64,000 nt of DNA from Rhyzopertha dominica. Its lineage: Eukaryota > Arthropoda > Insecta > Coleoptera > Bostrichidae. The DNA lies in the NCBI GenBank assembly GCA_025024175.1, contig QCXZ01000138.1, positions 47,959,092 to 48,023,091 of the forward strand, written 5' to 3'. Positions 37,301 through 49,833 of this stretch are shown piece by piece. Numbering within the stretch: position 1 is the stretch's first letter; every line of letters begins with the position of its first letter. The notes under the pieces were generated by a model. The model searched no databases, was not told the DNA's origin, and saw only the letters and a program-made list of their open reading frames with translations. The position numbers and the translations under genes were made by a program.

Positions 37301-40300
37301 ATAATAACAAAAAAGCTTACTTTAACTTTCGTAGTTGTGTCAAAATTGTTGCTAAATTCTAAATTTAATTTCTAAAATTGTGTTTTCGATGTCCTGCCAA
37401 ATTTTCTAAACCTAGAGAACTGTATCTGAATCTGGCAACCCTGCTCTAACTACAAGTATTAAAATAAGGCTTTTCTGTATTTCTTCACTAAAATTCAGAT
37501 GATTAATAGAATTGTTCTAATTTTTGTAGTTGTGCTCAATTGTTGTTAATTGTAAATTGAATTTCTAAAATTGAGTTTTTGTCTTGTCATGGCAAATTCC
37601 CTAATTCTAGATAATTTACCGGAATTGGGTCCTATGTAAAAGTAATAATAAAAAAACAGTGAGCTTTTTCTATATTTTCTCTAACATTCTGACGAAGTTA
37701 ATAAAGATTACTTTAATTTCCATAGTTGTGCCAAAATAGTGGCTAAATTATTCTAAATTTAATTTCTAGAATTGAATTATCCTATCAAACCAAATACCTT
37801 AAAAATAGAAAAATTAATTTGAATCTGGTAGCACTGATCTAACTGCAACTAATAATAAAAAAGCAGTAAGTTTTCTTCTGTATTTTCATAGTAGTGTCAA
37901 AATTTTAAATGTTATTTGTAAAAACGATTTTTTCTCATGTCATGCCGAATTCTCTCAATCTAAAGAAATTTACTTGACGCTGGAACCCTGTGCTAGCTAA
38001 TCATAAAAACAAAAATACAATACGTTTCTTTTTAATTTTCTGTAAAATCTTCCTCCCTACACCACTTCTTCTGTTTTGAACTTTCATCAGTTGGTGTAGT
38101 TTTAAGACCTTGAAAGTGACTGTAAGGGTAAAAATCCTTTGTGCTAATATATTTAAATCATTCGCAACAGGAACCCTGAGAGACCCCAACCCCGCTCTAC
38201 TAACCTTGTCCAGTATCTGGAACAACTTGCTGATGGAAACCACCGGGATTCCAAACGACTGAATAAATAGGACCAACTGTGAAGCCTCCAGCTTTGCAAC
38301 GGCTGCATCCACGAGACGCGGAACTGAGGACCTGATCATCTTCAATTTGAGCCAGTCGGGCACCAAGAGTGCCGGCTCTTGAGTGTCTACCAGGTAGGCA
38401 TTGGGATGTTCCATGTCGACGGGAAACCAGAGGTCCAAGAGCAAATCAAAGCTGGGGAAGTTTTCGATTTGTCCATAGGTTAAGAGGATGATGGAAGCAT
38501 GAACCACGAGCACCTAAGGGTTGAGTTTTTGGGAGATTCTGTTGTAAAATTAGTTGTGAGTCATACCTGTAGAGTGCATTGTTCACCTGTTGCCCACGTT
38601 ACGAAAATCTGGTCTTGGTTTTCTGACCAGGGGATCGTTTCATCCGAATTTTCTCTTGTCCTTTGCAGGTAAAGATAAAATATCGCAATCAGGGATCTCA
38701 ATGTTTCCATATTCTCTCCTGGGAGTATGTAGCTCGTCACGCTGCTTCTTTCAACTATCAAAGAAGCTAGGTCCAGTATTAGCTCCAAAAGATCAGGCAA
38801 AGAATCATCGACACTTTGTGCCGCTAAGAAGTTGATGTAATTTGACACGTGAACAGGATTTGTCTCCACTAGAAGAGCTTGTCGAAGGAACTGCACCAAA
38901 ATTGGACGTACTGTGTTAATATGTAGAAACTGAGGAAGGTACTGTGTTAACCAAGCTGTGTTATTAAAAGTAGCTGAGTCAGCTTCTTCAGTTGGAGCCA
39001 ATATCAACGTGAGTCCCTTTATTGCTTGTTCCCTGCTAGCAGCATGCAATGAGGTCAGCCTCCGCAAGAGATACTCAAGCACTTCACAGGCGTTTAACGG
39101 ATTGTTCCCGCTAACCACCATCCTCAAATGGGCCAGCAGTTGGCTATGTTTCGTCAATTTTTCTGTAGGTGCCGTAGAGAGCAAATACTCGCACAAACAC
39201 TGGACGGGTAGATGTGCCAGTGCCCCCTCCGAACTGTGCACCAATTCAGCCAGCCACGGCATGTGAGCAGTGCCGCCCTGCCTCGACATTATGTTCAACA
39301 GGAAATCGGGATGGCGGGATCGGCACAACAAATGGCCCAAACGATGTGTGGTGTTCAGGGTCTGCAGCTGGTCCAACACCAACTGTGGTGGTCGTCTGGC
39401 CTCACCCAGGGGACGCAGCTGTATTAATTGGGGTAGCAGTAAACTNGTGTGTTCAGTNATTTCAATCTTCGTACTAGCGGCTGCTAAATGAGNTTCGAAT
39501 TCGAGTATGTTTTGTTTTTCGATTGTGAGGAGCTGCTGTTCTTTTGTTTGGTAGTCTTCGATTTCAGAGGACATTGTTGGTGGTGGAAATGTAAAATGAC
39601 TGAAAGAGAACACCACTGTAAAGGATAATGAAGAATAGGAACAGTAATTAAAACAAAGTAATATAAATTGAAAAACGGTGCCTTTTTTATCAAATTTTCG
39701 GGCATCCTGACTAGAAAATAAAATATTTTGCTTAATAATGATTGCATTGAAACGCAAAGCAGAAACAATAATGTTAATTATTGTTGCTAAATTTTAAATA
39801 CAACTTACAAAAATAGTTTCCCTAAATCTGAAGACATTAACCTGAATCTGGCAACCCTGTCCTATCTACAAATAATAATAATAATAACTAAAATGCAGTA
39901 GGTTTTTCTCTATCTTCACTAAAACTCAGATAAAGTTCACCTGCAACCCTTTTCTAGCTACAATAAATAAAAACAAATATGTGGTTAGTTTTTTCTGTAC
40001 TTTCTTAACATTGGGCTAATAAAAATCACTATTTTTCCTCATGTCAGGAAGAATTCCCTAAATCTAAGAACTTTGCCATAATCTTGCAACCCCGCTCTAG
40101 CTACAAAGCGCAGTAAGGTTTTTCTGTATTTCCACTAACATTCATGTACAGTTATAATAAATAATTTTTATAATTGTGTGGAAGCTAACTAAATTTTAAA
40201 TACAAGTTGTAAAAATGGTCTTCCCTCATATCATGCCAAATTCTTACATCTAGATAAATTTACCTGAATCTGGCAACCCTGCTCTAACTATAAGTAAAGT

Positions 40301-43300
40301 TTTTCTGCATCTAATTAAAAATTACCTTGAGTGTCATAATTGGATCGAAATTATAGTTATATTATTTATGGAAATTTACTTGAGCATTAATTATGTTTTA
40401 GTTAAACATAATATAAATGTCATACTTCGTTTCCGGATTTTAACTTTGTTTAGATAAAATTAATCAAAATTACCATATATTGTCACTAAATATTAAATAC
40501 AAGATGTAAATATAATTTTATTTGATAACACTGTCTAAGTGAAAGTAATAAGAACCATTTTATATTTTTCCTAAAATTCATTTCCGACAATATGGCTGTA
40601 AAAGTTTAACAAAAACAATTAACTTACTTTGTGATGCACATTTCCATGAAAACCCTCAAAGTTGGATATTTGCTCCAAGCAACGCTTCCGATCGTGCTAG
40701 GATTATGAGCGGCCAGAATCAGCAGCATCATCCAAGTCTTCCAGTACAATGTGGAAATAGCCAACCTGGGTGGCATATATCCAGCAGGCAAACAAATATT
40801 CTCTGGGTAATTATAAACGCACAGGTTGAAAAAGAAATCGATTATCTCCACTTTGTCCACTTCGAGAGGAGGCAGGCAGTCCTGCGGCAAATTCGCCGCC
40901 CTCCGAATCAACTGATCGCAAATCTCCAAGATGTCGTTCGCCCCCACCGGATGATCCTTGGAAATCCCAATCAGCAATAACCGGAGCAAAGTGCCCTGCG
41001 ACAGAGGAACCTCGCTGGCCAACCGCAAGAAGACGTTCCTCTCGTTCTCTCCCGGCCACGAGTCCACTTTGTAGTAGGACTCCGCCTGCTCGAGGAACAC
41101 GACCTTGTGCAGAACGTGATGGAAATCGTTGACACTCGGCGTGAACATCCTCAGAGCCGAATCGTGCAGCCAAGTCACCACCTCTCGCTGGATGTTGCTC
41201 ACCTGCAGCTGGAACGGTTGCAGGACGCTGACGTCCCGTTTGCTTTGGGATGCGGCATCCCTCACTTGCGGACTGACGCAGAGAAGCATGCNCATGCACA
41301 CCAAATCGGCCAGCGAGAGGAAGATGCGATCTTTGAACTCGCAATCTTTTATGAGGTTGGCTATTTCTTTGCGATCTCTTAGTAGGGCTTGTACTAAGGT
41401 TAGAAGGTTGAATTCGTGGCGTAGTACGCGATTTATCTCTTTTAATAAGGCCCTCAAGGGACGGAGGTAGTCGTCTTTGTTTAAGAGAAGTTCCTGAAAG
41501 GACGAACATCAGTATGAATTAAATTGGTCAGGAACGATGATGCCTTAAAATAATGTAAACTAAAGGTAGATTTTAAGTCATCACCATGGTTATAAAGTTT
41601 GTTTTAGCTAACTTCGACTTAAATATTATTTTAAATTTTAAAGAGGTAGAACTTTATCACTGCCTGTCCCAAATCACTGATTTGACAAAGGCTATGGAGC
41701 CTGACCTGACCTGACCTTTATAAATCTGCAAAAGGCATATGTTCCCAAAATAAAAATATGGCAACAATGAAATGTGTAAATATACGATGAAAAATGGATA
41801 ACTGTGGCAAAAAAAAATTAATTAAAATACTATAACAATAGACAACAAACTCATAGTGCATATTAACACAAACAAAGGATTGATACAATTACTTCCACAT
41901 CCAACGGATGGGAAGTATTGTATCGCGAAAAAAATTTTCAAAAATTTTTATTTGCTCATTCGCTTTAAAATGGTCGAAAACGCAAAAAAACAAAATTTGA
42001 GCAAAAAAAAAATTCTTGTCTGTGTGTCTGTGGTATTGTTTGTGGACACAATAACTTTCGAAAGACTTAATATATGAACTTGAAATTTGGCAAATGTATA
42101 AATCTCAACTACCCAAAGCGACCTATTGTTTGTGGGGTAAGTAGGGTATCGGGAAGGGGGCGAAATTGAGGGGTAACTACCCTTTTTGCAAATTTTTATT
42201 TTTTTCGTTTTAGTATGTGATTAGTAGTATAACTGTGAGTATTATTAGCTCTTATACATTTTCGGTACAGCAGACTGTTTAGAAGATATTAGCAAAAAAG
42301 CGTCACTTAAAGAAAACGGTTTTTCATAAATATCTCCGAATATATTTAATATATTGAAAAAATGAAAATACCATCAGATAGGAAATAAAATTTCTCACAA
42401 AAAGTGTCTGAGAAAATTTATTCCAAATATTGTCATTTTCGAAATATTTCCAAAAAACCTATTTTGGACCCTGCTCGTACGATTTTTTTTTAATTTTGGA
42501 TTATATAGAAAATCAAATTTCTGATCAGAAAGCGCTCTTGTAATGTTTTTGTTAAGTTAATAATTATAGAGTTATTTGGAAAAAACCGATTTTAAAATTT
42601 ATATATTTTAGCTAATATCACGAGGATGGTTTGTCTTAGGAAAAATGTGTAGAGAAAAAAAATGCTCAAAAACGGATTACTAATCGTATAGTATAAAAAA
42701 TAAAAACGTAAATGTCATTTTGACAATTGAATGTGGAAGTATTGATTCAATTTGTAGCGGTTTTTTATTCGATATTTGTCTAGAACGGGTGCTAGAAAAT
42801 TGGTAGAGAAAATGTTAAAGGATAGGAACAAAAATTGAAGGTCACACGAAAGATCAGGGAGATATGGAATATATGCTAAGAAAACTTAATCAAGAATATG
42901 AGAAATGGGGCTTAAGCATCAATTCTTAAATACAAAATATATATCTATTGGATGAATGCCTATATACAGCTACAAATAGATTCAGAAAGCACTTCATGGA
43001 ATAGTATGGAGGAAGAATGTCACCCCAGAAACAAAGAAAAGAATCTTGCACAGTGTCCTGGAAAACATCATCCAATACACTGGTTAAATGTGGCCCCTCT
43101 CAACAAAGCTTAGAAACAAAATAAGAACAGTGAAAATAGACTTTTTTAGAAGATGTTTCCAACTAACACCAATAGATAGGATATATATTGATGAAATATG
43201 GGAATCACATATTCCATAGCAAAAACCCTCAAATAGGCATGCCTGAACATAGATGATGAAAGAGAATCTTAGAATGGAAACATACATCTAGTGGTAGCAA

Positions 43301-46300
43301 GTAAGGAACTTCAAGAAGATGACTAGGAAGATCGAGAGCGATAAAAGCTGAAAACGGCTTATTCCTAAAGGGGAAAAGCTAAAGAAGAAGAGGAAGAATT
43401 TTTTGTTTGGTGTATTCTATTCAGAAGCTGATTCAGAAATCTCTTGAAGAAAAATTAGAATTTTGATGATATGGCACCACTTGTTAGAAAAACCGACAAC
43501 ACATGGAGTGACATCTTTTGATAAATCTCTTGTAAGTTTATGATAATAATTATTGATTTTTAATAACATTAATGGTAAAGTGAGCAGACAAGTGTCCCAT
43601 TTTAATTCATCTTATAAAACCAGTTCCTTCTGTCCACTTACCAGGCATATGTCAGCAAAAGCATCAGCACTAGCTTCCGGGGCAACCTGAAACAATGCCC
43701 CCACCACCAGCAAATTGTTGCTGTTCCTGGCATTCGAAAGCTCATTGTAAATCGTGTACTTCAACAATGGATACAAATTCTCGGAAGAATTGATCACCAT
43801 CTCCCTCAAGCAGTTGTTGAAGAAAGCCACCATCGGCTTGTTCTTCAGCCTAAGTTTGCTCAGCTGAGCGACGACCTCCAGATCACGTTGCGTCTTGGCT
43901 GAACAGTTGTAACACAAATAGGCGAGCAGCTCCTGGGCGGGCTTCATCAGTTTGTGGTTGTGCAGCCAGGTTTCTATCCTGGACACCGCTATCACTCTTA
44001 TCTCGACGAGTCCACAGGCAGTGCTCAAGAAACGGACGAAGTTTTTCGATATCGTTTCGGGCTGTTGGCGTCTGGCCAGTTGCTCCTTGATGGCCTCCAG
44101 GACGATTTGTTCAACTACTTCTTGTGCTTGGGTATAGCGTGGGATAGTTCTGAGGTTCCAGGCTTCGACGGTTGTTCGATGTTCGCCTAAAACTATGTTG
44201 TGGAATATGGACACAATGTACAAATGTTACAAACATGTGTCATAATAATTATGTATCCGAGATAAAATCTAGTATTTCTTCTGATTCCAGATGCTTTTGG
44301 AGTTTTGTTGATAAGTCTAACAATAATAATACTTTGCCCAATATTATGAGCTTCAATGATTGCACTACTATGCAACACTATTGCTTATTATTTTACAGAA
44401 AATTTTAAATCTATATACTGTGAAAATGTCAATATTGCAATATCAAAGTAGTCTTGAATTTACTGATTTCCAGTTTTATCATGTCCAGTTAAGTACATTT
44501 TGTGCAAAAAGTTCAGAAAAAGTCAAATTTGGTTTTTGATGCACTGAATACATATCCANTTATGCTGGTTTACGTCTTCAAACAGTAGTCTGTATAAATT
44601 TGATTCTGGTATTGTATGAAACACTGACGTTTTTGTCAAATAATTGGAAATAATTCGTTGTAAAAGGTTTGAAAAAAATCTTTATGCATTCCTGCAACAT
44701 CCATACCAGCAGATAGACTCATAATGCCAAACGCAGCTATCACACGAGCAACAATGTTGAAAAATAAAATATTTTAAATACATCATACACATTTATGGTA
44801 TTTGTATTTTTATTTTACTTTGTAATTGTGTATCATCCACAATACATTATGTTACATGTTTATATTTTTCGGCTTATTAGTTCTAAGTATTAGTTAAAAT
44901 TACTAAGATTATTCTAAAAAATCTTTTCTATGTATATTTATAATGTGAGTGACAGCCTTTATCGTAGTATGTAATAAAGCTAAACTGATACCAAAAATGA
45001 AACTGTTAACAAATATTCAAAACCCAAAAGTACCATCGTGGTCTAAATATTAGAATGAAATTGCCAAATGTTTTAAAGTATTTGATTAGAATTAGGTATT
45101 ATGATATTCATATAGCAGTTTCGGTATCAATTTTTGAATCGGTTTCGGTTTCACTTCCAGGAAAAGGTTTTGGGTTGGGATTTACAAAACTGGCCCTAAA
45201 ATCGGTTCAAGGAATCGGTTCCGGGTGTCGGCTCCAGGAAGCGGTTCCAGAAATCTGTTCTCGGAACCAGTTCCGGCTATCAGTGCTAAAAACTAGTTTC
45301 TAAGAATCGGCAAAATGCAATTGTACGATTCCAGGTCCATGTACAAGGAATTGGCTGACAGAATAATTGTAAATATGAAAAATAAAACTATACAAAAAAT
45401 AAATAAAGATAAAAATATACCGGAATCCTTTTACTCACCCTCATCTTCATCAATAGCATTTACAGTTAGCGGACTTGAAGTATCTCTACCAGCAGGCGTC
45501 CATGTTTCAGATGTCAACAAAGATTTTGGGGGTTGTTTAGTATTAAATGCTGTGATTACATTGTCAACAAACGGTTTACAATACGGATTATCAATCCACA
45601 CTCTATCTGCCATTGCATCTTCCACATACAGCTAAAATTTTAGAAAACAAAACAAGGTACAATAAATTTACTATGCAACATCACAACATCACTTACTTTT
45701 AGAAAAACTTCTGGCCAGTGGCTGACATCCGAAAATGCATGTACGAGAATATTAATAAATAGTGTGTTCAAAAACACATTGCTCTTATTAGGGTTTTTCA
45801 ATCCTGAAGCTGCGTCTTTCCTTAGCACACTAACTAATGCAGCTACTATATGTTCATTGGTAAAGAGAGATGGACTACACTGACAAGCTAATAGGATGCT
45901 GTTTGATAATATTTTACATGGCTTAAACCTCTGGGAACGAAGAGATTTAATTGCTCCCAAGATATACGACACTGATTTATCTGTATTACCAGCTTGCGCC
46001 GACATTAAAATTTGGTCAAAGACCTCTTGCGGTTCACATTCCAACACCAATGACTCCCACGGTTCTGCAGATGGTTGCGTAACAATCCTATCCGTTCCTA
46101 ATAACCCCGGCTGTGTTAATGTTGTAGGTCGCCCAGGTATATTCACTTTAAGCTTTTTCGTTTGCGGACCTGACTGTAAACTTGAAGAATTTCCTTCTCG
46201 TTTTCTGTCCGAGGGGCCCTTACTTGTGCTAGGCTGCAAGTGTGATGTTGAGGTGGCTTTTGGAAGAGGTACAGGCCTTTTGGGATCGACATCTCTAGAA

Positions 46301-46401
46301 GAAGACGGTTTTTGACCAAGAGCGATGAACAGGTCTGGTGGTTGCTGTGTAATTTTGCTTTTGGGACCTCTGGAACTGGAAGCAGGCTTGTTGCGATCCA
46401 T
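31325..46401 (-). CDS. IntS1: Integrator complex subunit 1 (complete, 11 exons, 1,980 aa)
   Basis: Exons are 46401-45697, 45631-45439, 44186-43642, 41493-40628, 39599-38567, 38513-38205, 36469-36164, 36109-35666, 35611-35354, 34402-33675 and 31880-31325. All junctions are GT-AG and the frame stays open throughout (5,943 nt). IntS1 is the large helical-repeat scaffold of the nuclear Integrator complex, which cleaves snRNA and promoter-proximal Pol II transcripts. Identity rests on conserved blocks across the whole length: PPDLFIALGQK near the start, NKDDYLRPLRALLKEI, CLPAGYMPPRLAISTLYWKT, RLGHLLCRSRHPDFLL with MPWLAELVHSSEG, LLVPDWLKLKMIRS with FIQSFGIPV, PRLWQGRD, and the C-terminal QEHAEIILTRVFHL. 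It is somewhat shorter than the human protein (about 2,190 aa). The N-terminal 120 residues are Ser/Pro-rich and disordered. Undetermined bases lie in exon 4 (41292) and exon 5 (39446, 39458, 39493). Introns 2, 3, 4, 6, 9 and 10 are long and repeat-laden, the others 44-66 nt. Confidence 0.95.
31969..33389. mobile_element. 1.42-kb fold-back (long inverted repeat) transposon in IntS1 intron 10
   Basis: Arms of about 555-600 bp (31969-32525 and 32785-33389) are inverted copies along nearly their whole length, e.g. CAGGGTGGCCAATTAGTGCG at one tip and its complement at the other. Around them lie TA dinucleotides (31967-31968 and 33390-33391), as for mariner-type insertions. The 260-bp centre is unpaired and has no transposase frame. 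Because it lies inside a transcribed intron, the IntS1 pre-mRNA should contain a very long hairpin. An inner pair reading CCGGGTGTCCCATTTACTTGG may mark an older element inside the arms. Confidence 0.88.
34776..34990 (-). pseudogene. LINE RT fragment in IntS1 intron 9
   Basis: Minus-strand reading VPHMSVLGPLLFVIYI is RT motif B and the following helix, in the same direction as IntS1. The downstream sequence is decayed. Confidence 0.65.
36500..38170. repeat. Diverged repeat array in IntS1 intron 6
   Basis: The intron consists of diverged copies of a motif like AATTCYCTAAATCTAGAGAA, then TTTACCTGAATCTGGCAACC, then CTGCTCTAACTACAAGTAAT and an AT-rich stretch ending in TTTTTCTGTATTT. The GGCAACCCTG-like core recurs near 36678, 36793, 37005, 37283, 37430, 37822 and 37979. 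Spacing is irregular, roughly 110-390 bp, so this is an old, decayed tandem array or repeated insertion. Confidence 0.7.
39780..40330. repeat. Same diverged repeat in IntS1 intron 4
   Basis: Copies of the motif seen at 36.5-38.2 kb, with cores near 39848, 39940, 40083 and 40268, several followed by CTAGCTACAA or CTAACTATAAG. The same repeat therefore occupies two separate introns of one gene, in the same orientation. Confidence 0.7.
41870..42620 (+). repeat. Interspersed repeat, copy 1 (IntS1 intron 3)
   Basis: AT-rich non-coding repeat with landmarks TCGCTTTAAAATGGTCGAAAA, AAAGCGACCTATTGTTTGTGG, TAGGGTATCGGGAAGGGGG, AGCGCTCTTG and ATCAGAAATTTG-type blocks. A diverged copy lies in opposite orientation at 59420-60125 with the blocks in mirror order. 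No coding frame or terminal repeat was found, so its class is unknown. Confidence 0.75.
42865..43405 (+). pseudogene. LINE ORF2 C-terminal relic in IntS1 intron 3
   Basis: Plus-strand frames read DMEYMLRKLNQEYEKWGL (RT thumb), then TPETKKRILHSVLENIIQYTG, LSTKLRNKIRTVKIDFFRRC and LTPIDRIYIDEIWE, the connector and C-terminal part of an insect LINE. It ends in a GAAGAAG-rich tail at 43380-43400 typical of its 3' end. Internal stops and a missing FADD box make it dead. It is opposite to IntS1. Confidence 0.75.
45110..45310. repeat. Short imperfect minisatellite in IntS1 intron 2
   Basis: About ten imperfect repeats of a roughly 20-bp unit containing ATCGGTTYCRGG (e.g. GAATCGGTTTCGG, GGAATCGGTTCCGG, GGAAGCGGTTCCAG). 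It is GC-rich compared with the surrounding intron. Confidence 0.6.
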
Positions 46402-47284
46402 TGGAAAAACGAATTAGTACCCCCAGAGTTTCTAGTTTATTTTGGAACACCTAACCTTAAACATGACGCTTGATGTTTTTGACATTTATGATTTACTTCG
46501 ATGTTCGATGCCGCGCTGCCAGATAGAATGATCGAAACTACACATATATTTGTGATTGGTTTTGGAATAATTTTCGGGAAAAATACCAAAAATGACAAAA
46601 AGACTTCGAAATATAAAAACCAGTACGTCTTAGGAATCTATATATCAAAATCAACAACAGTTTGTTGTTCAATTTCCATTTTTCATCATAGAAAAATTGT
46701 TTTAATGTTGCATATTGTTAATAATCTAGTAATGTTTATATTTTATACATGTTACTCCTCTTATTATTATTATAACTAATGTTATGACCCCTGGTGCTGA
46801 AACGTTTAACATAATTTTAAAATACTGCCAAAATTCAATGGAAATTCTTCTGAGTGTAAAGATATTTATGATTTTTAGCAAAACCTATTATAGAAAGGAG
46901 CAAAGTGGATAATAATAGTAAAACACTTTTGTATTAAGCCACCGAAGAAAGCCGCTTGACGGTTGAAATTTGAAACGCTGACATTTGGCTTTGCCAATAA
47001 ATAAAAAATGGAAGTAGGGTCAAAAACAAGTATTTTACTATTATTATTTAAAAACTTCCAAAAAACTCTACTATTCATTCGCATAGTAGATATTCGATCA
47101 AATGTTTGTACTGGAAATACTCTAAATTTGCTTATATTCAAATAGTATCGGGTAAACTTGGCAAATTTGCATTGGATAGGGTATATGGCTTGACGTGTAC
47201 ATTGACAAATGACAGTAAACCAGCAAAGTAACCTCAAACTCAAAACAACGTTAAAAAATATATCGTGCTGTTTGTTGTTTTATA
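46402..47284. promoter_or_regulatory. Divergent intergenic region shared by IntS1 and GPKOW
   Basis: The two start codons face away from each other, 883 bp apart, so both promoters must lie here. No TATA box stands out. Open frames within it (46501-46779, 46875-47243) look fortuitous. Confidence 0.5.
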
Positions 47285-48598
47285 ATGGAACCCAAGAAAA
47301 TTTCTTTCGGGTTCTCTAAACTAGCGAAAAAAACCTTCTGTTATAAGTAAAGCGGCACCTTCCGAAAATAAGAAAGAAGATCATTGAATGCTTGGAAGGA
47401 CAGAACATAAAAATAAAAGAGTAAGTTGGAGTTTTCTCTTGTCGCTCTGTACAAACATTTTTTTTGTAATTTTGCAGTGCTGTGGAAGAAGTGAAAGGAC
47501 CACTTGTAATACCACTGAATGAATCTTCAAACAGGATCATTGATCGCATCAAACAAAGTAGAAGGATAAAGGACGAAGTGAAAACGGAGGTGGATGATCG
47601 GCCTGATTCAGAACTAACCCTAGACGAACTAGCAGCAAGGGAACTACTAAGAGAAGCGCAAGAGACTAGTGTTTCTACACCATCCGCCAAGGTTCTAACT
47701 CTACCAACAGGAAAAGATGAACTGATCATCGAAGGAAAAGAAGAACCTACTTTGGATGATTATGATAATGTGCCAATCAGCGAGTATGGTATGGCAATGC
47801 TCAGAGGGATGGGTTGGAAAGATGGGATGGTTATTGGTAAAAATCAAACGGTGGCACCACAAGTCAAGGAACCTGCTTTAAGACCTAAAGGAATGGGGCT
47901 AGGTGCAAACAAAATGGCCAATAGTGAAAATAAACAAGTTAGAGGTAAAGGAGAAGAGGAATTGGTATTGATAAAGGGAGCGTTTGCCAAAATCACAGCT
48001 GGACATCATAAAGGTTGTTATTGCCAGGTGAGTAATAAAATATTATAAAATGCCAGTTCTTGTGTTTCATATACCATATTTCCTTTTAGGTTGAAGGTTT
48101 TGATGACGAAGCTGGTAGAGTAATCGTTAAAACTGCACTCAAAGATCTTACGCTTTCCCTCAATGAGTTTTTGTTGGTACCTGTCACAAAGGAAGAATTT
48201 ACAAAGTTTTCCAAAGTAATAAGTACGTTTTCACATAGACTTTGAACATTTTACTAAACATCGTTTGTTTTCCAGATAATGCAAAATTTGAGGAATACAA
48301 GGAGAAGTCTTCGAATAATGAAGATACAGAACAGCGGTTAAGTTCAACAAGTATCAAGCAAGAAAAAATTTCACCCTCTAGAAATAAAAGTCCTTCTCCT
48401 GAAAGAAAAAAAGACAGGCACAGAAGACGATCACCGGAAACTAGAGAAAGGTCACACAGTAGGTCACGTCATAAGAAATCTTCAAAGAAGCATAAACGAA
48501 GGTCTAGAAGCAGGTCCCGATCAAAAGATTCGAAACATTCACATGAAAAGTACTCAAGTTCTACAAAACACATTAAACATAGACATTCTAGAAATTAG
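47285..48598 (+). CDS. GPKOW: G-patch and KOW domain protein (GPKOW), exon 1 frame disrupted
   Basis: Exons are 47285-47420, 47478-48027, 48090-48222 and 48276-48598. GPKOW is a spliceosome-associated RNA-binding protein that works with the helicase DHX16. Exon 1 opens with MEPKKISFGFSKLAKK, the family start. Exon 2 holds the G-patch (SEYGMAMLRGMGWKDG, then RPKGMGLGA) and the start of the first KOW motif (LIKGAFAKITAGHHKGCYCQ). Exon 3 completes it. Exon 4 is a short RS-rich tail with many SPS and RSRSRS runs, so the second KOW motif of the vertebrate protein is absent. Exon 1 needs two single-base corrections, one at the 7-A run 47327-47333 and one near 47380. The coding length is 1,142 nt, two more than a multiple of three. 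Assembly error is likelier than a dead gene, because all later exons are intact. Confidence 0.88.
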
Positions 48599-48638
48599 GT
48601 TCTTACAAGTTTGTTCGATACTAAAGTGTAATTTATTT

Positions 48639-48644
48639 AATAAA
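48639..48644 (+). terminator. Polyadenylation signal of GPKOW
   Basis: AATAAA 41 nt downstream of the GPKOW stop codon. Confidence 0.6.
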
Positions 48645-48649
48645 ATTTC

Positions 48650-49833
48650 GTCTTATCTATTTTTTTATCTCATATAAAAGTATATGTCAGTGAAAAAATT
48701 ATGGTTTGATGGAACTTAAACAGATCTGACGCATGTTGCCTATATCTCGATTGTTGGTGTTGGATAAATCTGAAACTACATTTGTAAAACTAATTAAAAT
48801 TTGAAATAATTCCAGGATACTAAAAAGTTAATTTTAGGTTTAGCGTCAAAAGCACATAAAAGTAAAATTGTATCTAATATTTAATAAGAGTGAAGTTTAT
48901 TATTTAGGTGTTGGTGCTGTAATTAACATAACGAGTTTTGAAATCTTAGTCTTTTGGAGTTAGATCTCGTCTGATTTCGGAATAATGGCATGCTAGACAA
49001 TGAACAATGAAATTTTAATGTTTGTTTCTAAGTAATATGTGGTAATCACCTAAGATACCTAGTACCTATTTTGGATTTTTGAAGATCGGTGTAAATGTAA
49101 AAATCTCAGTCTAACTGGCATGACAAGAAGTTTAAAGTTTACATTGTCAGGTTTGTCTACTGGAAAATGTTGAAATTAGACGGTATGGTCTTTTACTCCT
49201 ATTTCAAATGTAAACACTATTACAACAACCAATATGCTTGAAAGAAATAACATATTTCATTATATTTAAACTTGAATCGACATCAAAGTATAACAAAGCA
49301 AATTAATGAAAACATTATTCTTTGCTTTCACTGATTTATGTGTTCACTAAAATTGCTTTTATTCCATAGGAACAGTTGTTTGTTTTGCATTTTATGAATA
49401 GAATGTTATGTTTAAAAATAAATTTTACTGTATCTTTTTACTAAATATTCACAGTAAAGTATAGAAAACTCAAAAGCAAGCATTAGTACCAAATTGTAAC
49501 TAGGAGTAAGTACAGTCAAAATATGTAGTGTGTATTTTCGAGATTATTTAATAATATCAAACACGTTTTATATAATTAAGAAATAATTTGGAATTTATAC
49601 AAGCAGTTGTGGCGATTACATGCTGCCCTTTGAAGTGCATTACACTAAAAATAGGTGCCTGCTTATCTGACAGAACCGGCACGATGATGAAATACCTAGT
49701 AATTATTTCTTCTATTAATATGATTATGAAATTACGTATACCTCACACGATTTCCGCACGTTATCAGTATTAATTTAACATATCCGAACTGCTATATCTG
49801 CAGTAACACTCCCGGCATCAATAGTCTAGTCAA
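48650..49833. other. Intergenic, no gene seen
   Basis: AT-rich. The right end presumably holds the promoter of the amino-acid transporter. No recognisable coding or repeat structure. Confidence 0.4.

Noticed and set aside
40811..41509. 232-codon alternative minus-strand frame over IntS1 exon 4
   Set aside because: Out-of-frame shadow of the true exon, Arg/Gly-rich without family resemblance. The true frame continues through spliced neighbours.
46501..47243. Small genes in the IntS1-GPKOW divergent region
   Set aside because: Two short frames without motifs, in a region that must serve as promoters for both flanking genes.
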